DNA of 64,000 nt, from the NCBI GenBank assembly GCA_019314375.1, contig JAFCZJ010000015.1, positions 1 to 64,000 of the forward strand, written 5' to 3'. The position numbers were made by a program, and so were the translations under genes. Source of the DNA: Deltaproteobacteria bacterium. Lineage in GTDB: Bacteria; Myxococcota; B64-G9. Below, piece by piece: positions 41,701 through 49,787 of this stretch. The notes under the pieces were generated by a model. The model saw only the letters and a list, made by a program, of their open reading frames with translations, made no database searches and was not told the origin of the DNA. Numbering within the stretch: the first letter of the stretch is position 1; the number at the start of each line of letters is the position of its first letter.

Positions 41701-42677
41701 AAGTAACCCATTTCAGGGCCGCCCACGGGGAAATCGCCGGTCAAGTTGCTGAAGTCGGTGACCGCAAGCAGGTACTCGCCGTCCATGGGAATGACAAAGT
41801 CACGTTCGCTTTCCGGGCTGTCCGGGGTCAGGCCGTAGCGCTGGTACCACCAGTTGCTCTCGTCCTCGCTGGCGCCGATGAGCAAAGTCGCAACATTAAA
41901 CACACCGTCGGCCCAGCCTTCGATGGTCAGGCGGGTGCCTTGCGTGGCCGAGAAATACCAGGTGTCGTAGTCGGCATCGTCATAACCGTCGCCGTCCAAG
42001 TCCGTGGGGCTGTCGATGATGCCTTCGAGCACCATGCTCGCGTCCATGGCGGGCAGGGTGAGCATGCCGGGCATGCCGCCCATCATGGCGTCGTTGTTCT
42101 CGGCGGGCTCCATCGAATCGGACTCGACCACGTCGATCCAGGGCAAGCAAACGCCGTTGCTCAAGACGGTGCCTTCGCCGCAGGCGTCCAGGCAGGTCTC
42201 GGTGGTCGTGTCCCAGAAGGTACCTGGGGCGCAAAGCGCTTCGCATTCACCGGTGGTCTCATTCAGATCATAACCGACCGGACAGGCAGGCAAAACCGCG
42301 CAGGCGGTGCCGTCCCAGTACTCACCCGTCGTGCAGATCGGTTCGCACTCACCGGTGGTGGCGTTGAACTGGGTGCCGTCTCCACAAGTCGGCACGTCGG
42401 CGCAGGCCGTCCCGGTCCAATAGGTGCCATCCGCACAGGCGGGCTCGCACTCGCCGGTGGTGGCATTCAAAACGGTGCCGGCCGCGCAGGCGGCCGCGCC
42501 CACGCATTCGGTTCCATTCCAGTATTCATTGTCGGCGCAGAAAGGCACGCACTGATCACCAATTTCCATCGTGCCGGGACCGCATTCATTTCCATCACCA
42601 CCACAGGCGCCGACCGCGGCACTCAGGGCGATGACCACGACAAACATCATCGACATCTTGAGCCATTTGCTTCTCAT
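38781..42677 (-). CDS. Giant Cys-rich lipoprotein with PPC-like domains and a lamin-tail-like domain
   Basis: 1298 aa. Lipobox SAAVGAC. Six or so Cys-rich modules (CAxGTVLNATTGECEPACADGTYWTGTACA type), then a long stretch closely matching the neighbouring lipoprotein (for example EWNLDFEIYN-type and GDYGFTAQPNPNVEVLDV segments), extra PPC domains (EPNNDFAGANEIVLDFDGYG; DDCAGAVEVTPSGVQV), and a C-terminal lamin-tail-like domain (IISEYVEGTSNNKAIEFTNLT). It is followed by a strong terminator, and its upstream gap of 155 nt separates it from the deacetylase gene. Likely a cell-surface protein. The two paralogues share long near-identical blocks, so recombination between them is possible. Confidence 0.8.
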   Translation of the reverse strand: MRSKWLKMSMMFVVVIALSAAVGACGGDGNECGPGTMEIGDQCVPFCADNEYWNGTECVGAAACAAGTVLNATTGECEPACADGTYWTGTACADVPTCGDGTQFNATTGECEPICTTGEYWDGTACAVLPACPVGYDLNETTGECEALCAPGTFWDTTTETCLDACGEGTVLSNGVCLPWIDVVESDSMEPAENNDAMMGGMPGMLTLPAMDASMVLEGIIDSPTDLDGDGYDDADYDTWYFSATQGTRLTIEGWADGVFNVATLLIGASEDESNWWYQRYGLTPDSPESERDFVIPMDGEYLLAVTDFSNLTGDFPVGGPEMGYFVNITQVANPAPIAGTVGTPQTGSVFDIDQVTYTGTAGELWDVTIDAMSADVYGIMPVFNASGDFLQELEGEVCEWYGCFDASLSAGLKFTMPVPADGGFMFTADYRYRSGLGGDYGFTAQPNPNVEVLDVSTTAVHNEDLVSSEGEIIYQIDVVAGNLYNIAFENLGVDMVDDLIATLHDVDFNYLRFVDTYNEAPWEFNIYAEVDARYFIRVFDYSADEAPSDYTYDLVVSSWPVEDLGTLDSTNTTITRAGAGPVAAAGDVFWFAATVDQTAEITGSFAPTVAWNLDFEIYDINVQMLDMFAEAGDGEAEIVAGIAPAGTYLFRAYESGMDAGDSTYTFDIDFTYNEVPQEVESNDDFSTANVMEGDAIIGLAEADGIDYFSYTVAGQGVLMFETGPGDANGDTVLWMYDTDGTTELAYNDDYDGYYSFVASEVDAGTYFAAVAPWGAETNYVLYAYFVEGACVPGNSYCEDGDNAMVCNDFENGYEAEACDFGCGDVDGVDQCMPPDFAEVEPNNDFAGANEIVLDFDGYGDLPEADYDYYTFTLASDAIVTAETYDIPGGVGDTVMYLYDASEAELVTNDDGGAGFYSLIAGQSLTAGTYFIMVRGFYSDFTGAYSTGYYGLTVVAEVVICTADATQCNTDGNLEICNAVGTAWDVTVCSDGCESDGGSGFMCALPANDDCAGAVEVTPSGVQVIMGDTSVMTDTIGQSAADAYYTFTLTAETDVDILMEATGFDTYLRLYSGACGSLVAEGTNDDCTGTRDSCLSVTLAAGTYVVVAEGYYSYSFGVFTLTITFPTPSLIISEYVEGTSNNKAIEFTNLTSADIELSNCEWVNYNNGNAIDDPSGAFVFAAGTLAPGASYVVCNTSGTVSGGGDIPDASCDATGNVYFNGNDSVVLYCGGEIIDVFGQVGLDEVWGDGTAYSTQNNTLRRNCGVILGDTIHDDVFDPSVEWTGAGVDAFGDLGVHCP

Positions 42678-42832
42678 TTTTTTCCTCCTAAGGGTTTACA
42701 AAAAATTTGGGAACGCCTGAATCAGCTATGGATGCTCGTATCCGAAGATGTGCCAAAAGCTCGCACATCACCCCTATTCTGTCAACCTCAAAGCATCTCC
42801 AGTAAACTCAAGGAAATACACCCTCTTCGGGG

Positions 42833-44311
42833 TCAGTTTGGCCTGCGCGCCACGGCCAACAACACCATGCCCTGACCCAGGATATCGGGCAGTCCAAAGT
42901 CCTCCAATCGCTGGGTTTTTAGGCCCGCCGATTTCAAAACACGAGACCAGTGCCGCTTCGGTCTTGCCGACAACCACAGCCCTTGCCGCATGGCGTTGCC
43001 GATCTGGACAAAAAAGCGCCAGCAAGAGGGATGGGCCGAAGTCAGAATCAAATGCCCACCAGGGCGCAGAAGGGAGGCCGCCCGAGTCAATGCGCTTTCT
43101 AAGTCCGTCACGTACTCGAGGACCGAGCACGCCAAGACCAAATCAAACCCAGGATCGACACCCAGGTCCTCCACCCCGCCAACTTGAACGGTGAGGCCCT
43201 CGAGATCGGCAGCCTTCGCCTTGCGCTCAAGCTGCGCCAGCATGGCCGGCGAAAGGTCGATCGCCAGAACCTTGTGGCCTTGCCGCAACAGGCTCAAAGC
43301 AAAGCGACCCGTGCCAGCGCCCCAGTCCAGAACCCGCGCCGCCGGAGCCAGCCCCAATCCTTCCACGGCATCCAAAACTCGCGCCTCTTCTGCTTGTCGA
43401 AGCCGACCCTGCCCGGAAGATTCCAGTTCTCTGTCGTAGCCTTGCGCCATGCCGTCGTAGAAACCCACGATCGGGTCACGCTTCGAATCCGAAGCCCAGG
43501 AGGCCGAAAACCCCAGAAACGCATCAGGAGAAGCCGTCGTGATTTTCCGCCCAGCCAGCCCATTCAGAAGCGCCTCCACCTCGGACAACCAGCTTTGCAG
43601 CGAGGCCCTGGGGGGGACGCAATCATGCAGAGCCAAAATCTGCCCCGGACGCACCTTGCGCAGCAAGCGCTCTGCCAGACCGTTCAGGCGTCGATTACCC
43701 CAGTCCAGGGCCCGACAAGAAGCCACCATGCACACCATGCCCCGACGCAACAAAACCGGCCAAAGCCGCGGCCCCACCACCCAGGCCGGTGGACGAAACA
43801 AACGAGGCGCAAAGCCCTGGGCTTCGAGTACTTCTTGCGTTTTGTCGATGGAAACGGCGAGGCTTTGCGGACTGCGAAACATCAGCCAGGGATCATGATC
43901 CCAACTGTGGTTGCCCAAAGCGTGACCTGCATCCACCATCGCCCGAATCAGCGCCGGGTACGCTTGAGCCTTTTTCCCCACCACAAAAAACAAGGCCTTG
44001 GCCTGGTGTTCTTCTAAAAGACGCAGCAAAGCCGGGGTGCTTTCGGGATCCGGCCCATCATCAAAACTCAACAACACCCCGCGCTCGACATTTCCCTTGG
44101 ATATGACGGGCGAAAACAAACGCCACCGAGGAAAAAAGGGGGCCACGCCGAGCACAAGCAACAAACAAAACAGCGGCATCAAAGACCACAGAGGATCGAC
44201 AAAAGCCAAACCGAAGGCGACCTGAAAACAAGCCAAACCAATGAAGTGAATGGGGGCCAGGGGGAAAATCCGGGCCGAGCCTCCCCATTCTATCGGGCCA
44301 ACAGTTCCCAC
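42833..44311 (-). CDS. Polysaccharide deacetylase fused to a SAM-dependent methyltransferase
   Basis: About 492 aa from a GTG at 44311 that overlaps the upstream gene by 22 nt; the ORF-track start is deep inside that gene. The N-terminus has two membrane helices (FIGLACFQVAFGLAF, LMPLFCLLLVLGV). The NodB deacetylase follows: VLLSFDDGPDPES (metal Asp), GNHSWDHDP (two metal His), FRPPAWVVGP and LALHDCVP. The methyltransferase occupies the last 200 residues (ARVLDWGAGTGRFALSLL, LACSVLEYVTD). A deacetylase acts on N-acetyl sugars, so the pair may tailor the glycan part of a glycolipid and methylate it. This is inference. Confidence 0.8.
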   Translation of the reverse strand: MGTVGPIEWGGSARIFPLAPIHFIGLACFQVAFGLAFVDPLWSLMPLFCLLLVLGVAPFFPRWRLFSPVISKGNVERGVLLSFDDGPDPESTPALLRLLEEHQAKALFFVVGKKAQAYPALIRAMVDAGHALGNHSWDHDPWLMFRSPQSLAVSIDKTQEVLEAQGFAPRLFRPPAWVVGPRLWPVLLRRGMVCMVASCRALDWGNRRLNGLAERLLRKVRPGQILALHDCVPPRASLQSWLSEVEALLNGLAGRKITTASPDAFLGFSASWASDSKRDPIVGFYDGMAQGYDRELESSGQGRLRQAEEARVLDAVEGLGLAPAARVLDWGAGTGRFALSLLRQGHKVLAIDLSPAMLAQLERKAKAADLEGLTVQVGGVEDLGVDPGFDLVLACSVLEYVTDLESALTRAASLLRPGGHLILTSAHPSCWRFFVQIGNAMRQGLWLSARPKRHWSRVLKSAGLKTQRLEDFGLPDILGQGMVLLAVARRPN

Positions 44312-45639
44312 AAGGGGCCAACCCTTCCCCGGGAGTGAAGCCGCTTGATGAGCCTGGCCGCCTGCGGTCCACCCGATCCCAAAACCCAGTTGGGCCGGCC
44401 CGCGGCCGCCTCGGCCACCCTGGACATGACGGCATCCGGCTCCATGCCGGGCGCGCGGAAAAACCATGGCTTGATAAGGTTGTCGCCGGCGTCTATCAAG
44501 CCCTCGGCAAGCGCTTGGTCAAACAAGCGGGTATGGGGATAGACCCGCACCCCGCAAAAATAGATCAACACCGCGCCATCCAGATGCTCGGCCCGCGCCA
44601 GGGCTTGTTCCATGCTGGCTTCTGTTTCGCCCGGTCCCCCGAGCACCAAATAATGCGCCACATGCAGGCCCGCCGCCTTGGCTGCCTTGTGGGCGGCCAA
44701 AACGTCCTCATACGAAAAACGCTTGCCGTAGGATTTCATGGTCACATCGGCCAGGGCATCGGTGCCGAATTCGACATGCGTACAACCCGCTGCCGCCAGG
44801 CGGGCGTATGTATCCGGCTTGGGACGTAAGGGCGCAAAAAATGCACCCCAAGGCAGGCGCAGGCCCGCCTCATGCATGGCTTCAGCCACCGCCAAACCAT
44901 GCTCTTCATCCACGTTAAAAACCGCATCCGCCAAAAAGAGGTATTTGGCCCCGGCCTCTTGCAAGGCCATCGCCCAGGTCGCCACCTGCTTCGCTTCGAT
45001 GGCACGCAAGCGGTGACCCTCAATCCGGGGATACGTGCAATAGCTACAGTTGAAGGGGCAGCCTCGCTGGGTTTGCAGATTAAACATGCCCCCATGCGGC
45101 AGGTACGGCGCAAGACTGATGTAACGGCCGGGCTTTGTGCGCCGTGGTTTGCCCTGCCAGGGCTCCGGCATACGAGCCGTTTCGCCGGGCATGACCACAC
45201 CGTCCAGACCTGCTATTTTCTCACCCCGCTTCATGGCGTGCAGCACGGACCCAAGGCGCTCGCCTTCCCCAACCAGACCCCAATCCGCGCCGGTGGCCTC
45301 AATCAAGGCTTCCGGGAAAATCGTAAATCCGCTTCCGCCCAAAACCACTTGAGCCGCCGAATGCTGTCGAACGCATCGCACCACTTCGCAAAGATCGGGA
45401 ATGAAGTCCTTGCTGTCACTGAAGTCCTGGTTGTCCACGTTGCGCACCGAGATGCCCACCAACTCAGGCTGGAACTCAGCCAAGCCCGCTATCAGGGTGT
45501 CGTTGTCTTCTTGTGCACAAAGATCCACCACCCGCAGTTCGTGTTCATCCTCCAGGTGGCCGGCCACATGGTCCAGGCCCAAGGGGTAGACCGGATAGGG
45601 TTCCGTGATGCGATTGGCCGCCACCAGCAATATTTTCAT
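44290..45639 (-). CDS. B12-binding-type radical SAM protein
   Basis: About 449 aa from the ATG of MKILLVAANR (GAGAGGG upstream). The N-terminal Rossmann-like cobalamin-binding-type domain (PYPVYPLGLDHVAGHL ... VVLGGSGFTIFPEA) shows no DxHxxG His ligand, as in many members. The radical SAM core has the 4Fe-4S cluster motif RGCPFNCSYCTYPRIEG (CxxxCxxC). Such enzymes methylate or rearrange unactivated carbons. It starts 1 nt inside the ACP-KS-CLF stop (TGATG). It is likely to modify the lipid or polyene chain; the substrate is unknown. Confidence 0.85.
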   Translation of the reverse strand: MKILLVAANRITEPYPVYPLGLDHVAGHLEDEHELRVVDLCAQEDNDTLIAGLAEFQPELVGISVRNVDNQDFSDSKDFIPDLCEVVRCVRQHSAAQVVLGGSGFTIFPEALIEATGADWGLVGEGERLGSVLHAMKRGEKIAGLDGVVMPGETARMPEPWQGKPRRTKPGRYISLAPYLPHGGMFNLQTQRGCPFNCSYCTYPRIEGHRLRAIEAKQVATWAMALQEAGAKYLFLADAVFNVDEEHGLAVAEAMHEAGLRLPWGAFFAPLRPKPDTYARLAAAGCTHVEFGTDALADVTMKSYGKRFSYEDVLAAHKAAKAAGLHVAHYLVLGGPGETEASMEQALARAEHLDGAVLIYFCGVRVYPHTRLFDQALAEGLIDAGDNLIKPWFFRAPGMEPDAVMSRVAEAAAGRPNWVLGSGGPQAARLIKRLHSRGRVGPLWELLAR

Positions 45640-48029
45640 CAAACCCTCTCTTCGTCGCACAGGCCTTCGATGGCCACCGCGGCCACATGGGCACCCAGGG
45701 TCAAGTGTAGAACACCTCGCCCCTCCAGCGCCACGGGCCCCGCCGAACTGGGACTTTGGTCCATGCCCAGACAAGCCACCGCCAGGGCGCATGCAGCAGC
45801 CGAGGCCGATCCAAACTCGCCCAAGCACTTCCGTGTCTCAAATCGCGGCAGGTCGTCGGCCAAGACCGCAAGCTGTTGCTGCGCCAGGCCTCGTTCCGCC
45901 GCGGGAATGTTCAGCCACAGGGCGCCAAACCGAGACCAGGGCAGGGCGGAGAACAAAGCCTCCCAGGCCTCGCCCTCCACCAGGCCCAGCAGTTCGATGG
46001 ATGCCCTGGCACCCTCCATTTCGGGCTGTAGGATCATCCCGCCACCGCCATCGGCCAAGGCACCCTCTCGCTCGGCCACGGATGCGTCCAGCCTGGACGA
46101 CAGGATTTCATGTCCTTCGTCAAAGCCCATTAGCCAGGCCCGCGTTTCGCCCACATCGGGCATCAACAGACCGGCTGCATACAGGGCCTGCTCGAAAGAC
46201 ACATCTCCTCCGGTCATGGTCACGTTGGCACCCCGCGCACCGGCGCGAAGGGCCAACATCCCGGCTGGCGCGTTGTGCACCGAGCCCACGAAATCCGTGG
46301 GGCTGGACAGGCGCTCCGGGTTATCGAACAAGCGCTTGAGAAAATCATGGGTCTCGCCCTGGGCACCCCAGGCCGTGCCCACGAATATCTGCCCCGGCCC
46401 GAGCTCACCATCGACCGCGGTCAAGCGCTGACCCAGCCCCATGGCCAGTCGGCCGATGCGCTTGACGCGGCGCAGGGCTCGCTTCGGCATGCCCTCAAGC
46501 AGGGCTTCGCCAACATAGCAACCGGCGCAGTCTTCGCCGGCCAGCATCCGTCGAAGACTTTCTTCTTCAAAACCCGCCCCGGTTAAAGCAGTGGCATGCC
46601 TCACAAACAGTCGAGGCAAGCCCGCTTTGCGCTCTGGGGGAGTCCCGAGGGGTGTATCCATCTTGCCCCAGATCAAAGAGGCGTTGTTGCCGCCAAAACC
46701 GAAGGAGTTGCTCATCACCTGCGAGAGGTCCATGGTCTTTGACGCCAGGAGGGGGGCCAGTCCCAGCGCGGGATCCACTGTAATGAGCCCCGCGTTGGCC
46801 GGTGCCTGTTGTCGCAGCAAGGCGTCAATGGCGATCACCGACTCCAAGGCCCCGGCAGCGGCCAAAGGATGCCCGGTCACCCCCTTGGTCGAAGAGACCG
46901 CCGGTGGATGTTGGGCGAACATCCGCAGAAAGGCCCGCGCTTCGGCCCGATCGTTGTCCGGCGTGCCCGTACCGTGCATGTTTACGTAGTCCACCTGTTC
47001 GGGCCGCAATCCCGCGTCATCAAGCGCCGCCTGCATGGCACTCAGGGCACCGTCCCCCTCCGGATGCGGCGCGGTGGCATGGTAGGCGTCGCAGGACAAG
47101 CCGGCGCCCGCCAACTTGGCCAGGGTCCTCGATGGAATCTCAGCCCCGGCATCCATCGCCTCCAAAAAGAGCATGGCTCCGGCTTCGGATACGGTCATGC
47201 CTGCCCTGTTTTCGTCCAAGGGCCTTGCTCCCTCGGCATCCACCAATTGGAGCATGTCAAAACCAAAATGCGTCATCCGACAAAGGCCGTCCGCGCCACC
47301 GGCCAAAACCTGGTTTGCCAGGCCTCGACGCAGCATTTCCAGAGCCAGCTTGATGGCCACGGCCGCCGAAGAACAAGCGGTGGATACGGTCAACACGGGC
47401 CCCTGGCAACGACTCGCTCGCGCGAGGGTCCAGGCAACCCCGCCGGTCGCGTGATCATTCAGCAGACCCGGATCAGAGATCAAGGCTTCTTCGTTTCGGG
47501 GCATGCCGCCCGTGCTCACACCGAGCACAATGGCGTCAGGCGGGACCTCCGCATGCTGCAGGGCTTGCCGCGCCGCGCTCAGGGCCAGTGCGTGGGTTCG
47601 AGACAATTCGTCTGCTTGCAGCCAAGCAGAGTAGCCCAGGGGTTTGGACCCACGCTTTCCAGCGGCGAACTGTGGCAATCTAGAAAAACAACCCCGGCCT
47701 TCGGCAAGTGCCTGACGCAAGGACGCGAGGTCCGGTCCGGTCGGACCGGCCACCCCCAGCCCGGTGACATAAACCGCCCGGGGCACCGACTCGATATACT
47801 CGGCCAGGCTGGCGAGAGACATCATGACCTTTTGACCGAGCTCTTTGTTGTCGATTTTGACGCCGTATTCCTGCTCGATCATGACCACAAGCTCAAGCAC
47901 GTCGATTGAGTCCAATCCCAGGCCCTCGCCGAACAGGGATTCATCGTCTTTGATTTGTTCCGGATCCACATCGGGCAGATCCAAAGTCTCGACCAGCTTG
48001 TGTTTGAGTTCCTGAATCAGGTCGCTCAT
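45639..48029 (-). CDS. Fused ACP - ketosynthase - chain-length-factor protein
   Basis: 796 aa. Residues 1-80: carrier domain, phosphopantetheine Ser41 in GLGLDSIDVLEL. Residues about 82-455: ketosynthase with Cys220 (TVSTACSSAA), His353 (VNMHGTGTPDND), Lys383 and His388 (STKGVTGHPLAAAG) and SNSFGFGGNNASL. Residues 470-796: a second thiolase-fold half in which the nucleophile position reads MTGGDVSFEQAL, with no Cys, as in chain-length factors of aryl polyene synthases. Elsewhere KS and CLF are partner proteins with separate ACPs, so one chain holds a complete elongation unit. It overlaps the upstream radical SAM gene by 4 nt. Confidence 0.9.
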   Translation of the reverse strand: MSDLIQELKHKLVETLDLPDVDPEQIKDDESLFGEGLGLDSIDVLELVVMIEQEYGVKIDNKELGQKVMMSLASLAEYIESVPRAVYVTGLGVAGPTGPDLASLRQALAEGRGCFSRLPQFAAGKRGSKPLGYSAWLQADELSRTHALALSAARQALQHAEVPPDAIVLGVSTGGMPRNEEALISDPGLLNDHATGGVAWTLARASRCQGPVLTVSTACSSAAVAIKLALEMLRRGLANQVLAGGADGLCRMTHFGFDMLQLVDAEGARPLDENRAGMTVSEAGAMLFLEAMDAGAEIPSRTLAKLAGAGLSCDAYHATAPHPEGDGALSAMQAALDDAGLRPEQVDYVNMHGTGTPDNDRAEARAFLRMFAQHPPAVSSTKGVTGHPLAAAGALESVIAIDALLRQQAPANAGLITVDPALGLAPLLASKTMDLSQVMSNSFGFGGNNASLIWGKMDTPLGTPPERKAGLPRLFVRHATALTGAGFEEESLRRMLAGEDCAGCYVGEALLEGMPKRALRRVKRIGRLAMGLGQRLTAVDGELGPGQIFVGTAWGAQGETHDFLKRLFDNPERLSSPTDFVGSVHNAPAGMLALRAGARGANVTMTGGDVSFEQALYAAGLLMPDVGETRAWLMGFDEGHEILSSRLDASVAEREGALADGGGGMILQPEMEGARASIELLGLVEGEAWEALFSALPWSRFGALWLNIPAAERGLAQQQLAVLADDLPRFETRKCLGEFGSASAAACALAVACLGMDQSPSSAGPVALEGRGVLHLTLGAHVAAVAIEGLCDEERV

Positions 48030-49258
48030 GAGTGTGTACCTTGGCTTTCGCCTCGGCGCTTCCGGCCGGGCATGCTGCGCAATAGTTGCAGAAACAGTTT
48101 GCTCATCTTCAGCTCTTGGGACTCATCCCGATAGAAGTCACCCCAGGCCTGATCGAAGAGACGCTGCAGAGTGTCCACGCTCATCTGCTTGGGTTCATAC
48201 ACCACGTGACCCGCGTTGTAGTGCCGCCAGTCCCGATCGAAAATACGCCCCTCCCGCTCCAGGTGGTTGTATGCCTCGGTGTGGGGAAAAGGCGTCAGTA
48301 TTGTGAACTCGGCAAGATCCAGTTCCACGGTCAGAAGAAAATCGATGAAGCGCTTGGTGAAATCTTCCGTGTGATCATCAAGGCCCAAAAGGATGGTACC
48401 CTCCACGCCGATGCCGTGGTCATGATACATCTTGATGCGATCTTTGATCTTGTCCGAAATGTTGTAAACCGCATGGTAGACGTACCAACAACCCGCCTCC
48501 CGAGCCAGCTTGAGCACCTCCGAATCACAGGAGATCGGGTGGGAGACCCAATGCTTGCCGTGGCCGGCCAGACGGCGAAACAACTCCTTTTGGTACTCGA
48601 CGTTTTGCTCCAAGGAGTTGTCCACAATAAACATCAGGTCCGAACAGGAATCCACGTCGGCCAGCACTGATTCGATGGGCTTGATGCGATGCTGCCGACC
48701 GCCCAGGTAGGGCGTACAGCAGGGATAGCAATTGAAACGACAGCCCCGGCTGGTTTCCACGAGGTCCACCAGCTCCCAGTCCTTGTGGCTGTAATATTTC
48801 TTCTTGTCGTAAAGCTCGCGCCGAGGACGCGGCACTTGGGCGATATCCGGAAAACCCTCGCGTCGGTAAACCGGTTTCATCTGTCCAGTTTGAAAGTCGG
48901 CCAAGGCTTGCTCGATCAAGCCCTCGGCTTCGCCCACCACGATGCTGTCGGCGTGCTCTGCTGCCTCTTCCGGGCAAAGGCCCACATGCAGGCCCCCGAT
49001 CAAGACTTTCTTGCCGCGCGCCCGGAAGGCATGGGCCAACTCGTATGCACGAGGCGCCTGACAGGTCAGCATGATGGATAGACCCAAGACATCACAGTCC
49101 GAGTCCATGTCCACGGGCTGAACATTTTCGTCGCAGACTTCGACTTGCCAGCTCTCGTCAACGCAAGCCGCCGCCTGGATGGGTCCCAGGGGAGGTAGGT
49201 CGAAACGCGTTTGTCCAGGCAACTTGGGCCAAGATGGATAGATAATAAGCAGCTTCAT
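48026..49258 (-). CDS. B12-binding-type radical SAM protein with DUF4070-like C-terminus
   Basis: 410 aa. Cobalamin-binding-type N-terminal domain (DLPPLGPIQAAACVDE ... VLIGGLHVGLCPEEAAEHAD). Radical SAM cluster SRGCRFNCYPCCTPYLGG (CxxxCxxC). C-terminal TPFPHTEAYNHLEREGRIFDRDWRHYNAGHVVYEP fits the DUF4070 tail of HpnJ/HpnP-like and related lipid-modifying enzymes. The neighbourhood suggests action on the polyketide or lipid. First gene of the 42-49 kb minus operon, divergent from the dehydratase operon. Confidence 0.85.
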   Translation of the reverse strand: MKLLIIYPSWPKLPGQTRFDLPPLGPIQAAACVDESWQVEVCDENVQPVDMDSDCDVLGLSIMLTCQAPRAYELAHAFRARGKKVLIGGLHVGLCPEEAAEHADSIVVGEAEGLIEQALADFQTGQMKPVYRREGFPDIAQVPRPRRELYDKKKYYSHKDWELVDLVETSRGCRFNCYPCCTPYLGGRQHRIKPIESVLADVDSCSDLMFIVDNSLEQNVEYQKELFRRLAGHGKHWVSHPISCDSEVLKLAREAGCWYVYHAVYNISDKIKDRIKMYHDHGIGVEGTILLGLDDHTEDFTKRFIDFLLTVELDLAEFTILTPFPHTEAYNHLEREGRIFDRDWRHYNAGHVVYEPKQMSVDTLQRLFDQAWGDFYRDESQELKMSKLFLQLLRSMPGRKRRGESQGTHS

Positions 49259-49288
49259 GCGGTTTTCCTACCAGCCCACTCCAAATGA

Positions 49289-49300
49289 GTCAAGCTTGAC
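49289..49300. promoter_or_regulatory. Divergent promoter region with 12-bp palindrome
   Basis: In the 73-nt gap between the divergent operons (49259-49331) lies GTCAAGCTTGAC, a perfect palindrome. It contains back-to-back TTGAC hexamers: TTGACA on the plus strand at 49296-49301 and TTGACT on the minus strand. A minus-strand TAGGAA follows after 17 nt; no good plus-strand -10 is seen. Overlapping -35 boxes would make the two operons compete or be co-controlled. Confidence 0.45.
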
Positions 49301-49331
49301 ACCTGTGGATCCATTGGAAGAAACTAGCAGC

Positions 49332-49787
49332 ATGTTGGCAGACACGGACATCATCGAGACTTGTATCCCCCATCGCAAGCCCATGCGCCTGGTGGAGCGC
49401 CTGCTAACCAGTCAAGACGACCAGGCCACGGTGGAGAGCTTTGTCCGTCCTTATTGGCCAGGTGCCGCGGGGGGCTTTGCCGATCCCGTCCTGCTTATCG
49501 AGGTGGTGGCCCAGTCCGTCGCGGTTCTGGTTGGATGGCAACGCCGGCATGAAGAAAAAATGGGCGGTCGCGGCCTGCTGGTCGGCGTACGCAAGACCAA
49601 AATTCAATGTGATCAGCTTCGGGTGGGCGACAGGCTTCAAAGCCATGTAGAATTGCTATACAAAGTGGAAAACTACGCTGTTTACCAAGGCCAAGTGCTG
49701 GATGATGAAGGTCGTCTTTTGGCACAGGTGGAGCTACAGTCATACCGCCCGGATGACTTTCCTGGCGCCATTGAGGAAAATCCATGA
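49332..49787 (+). CDS. Hotdog-fold 3-hydroxyacyl-ACP dehydratase (ApeP/FabZ-like)
   Basis: 151 aa from the ATG of MLADTDIIETC; the ORF-track ATG overlaps the divergent gene's start. Hotdog dehydratase pattern: PHRKPMRLVERL with the catalytic His, and LLIEVVAQSVAVLVGW with the Glu on the long helix. The family removes water from 3-hydroxyacyl-ACP to form trans double bonds, as needed in every polyene cycle. ATGA overlap with the reductase gene couples their translation. A second dehydratase of another fold is fused to the PPTase at 57490. Confidence 0.85.
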   Translation: MLADTDIIETCIPHRKPMRLVERLLTSQDDQATVESFVRPYWPGAAGGFADPVLLIEVVAQSVAVLVGWQRRHEEKMGGRGLLVGVRKTKIQCDQLRVGDRLQSHVELLYKVENYAVYQGQVLDDEGRLLAQVELQSYRPDDFPGAIEENP

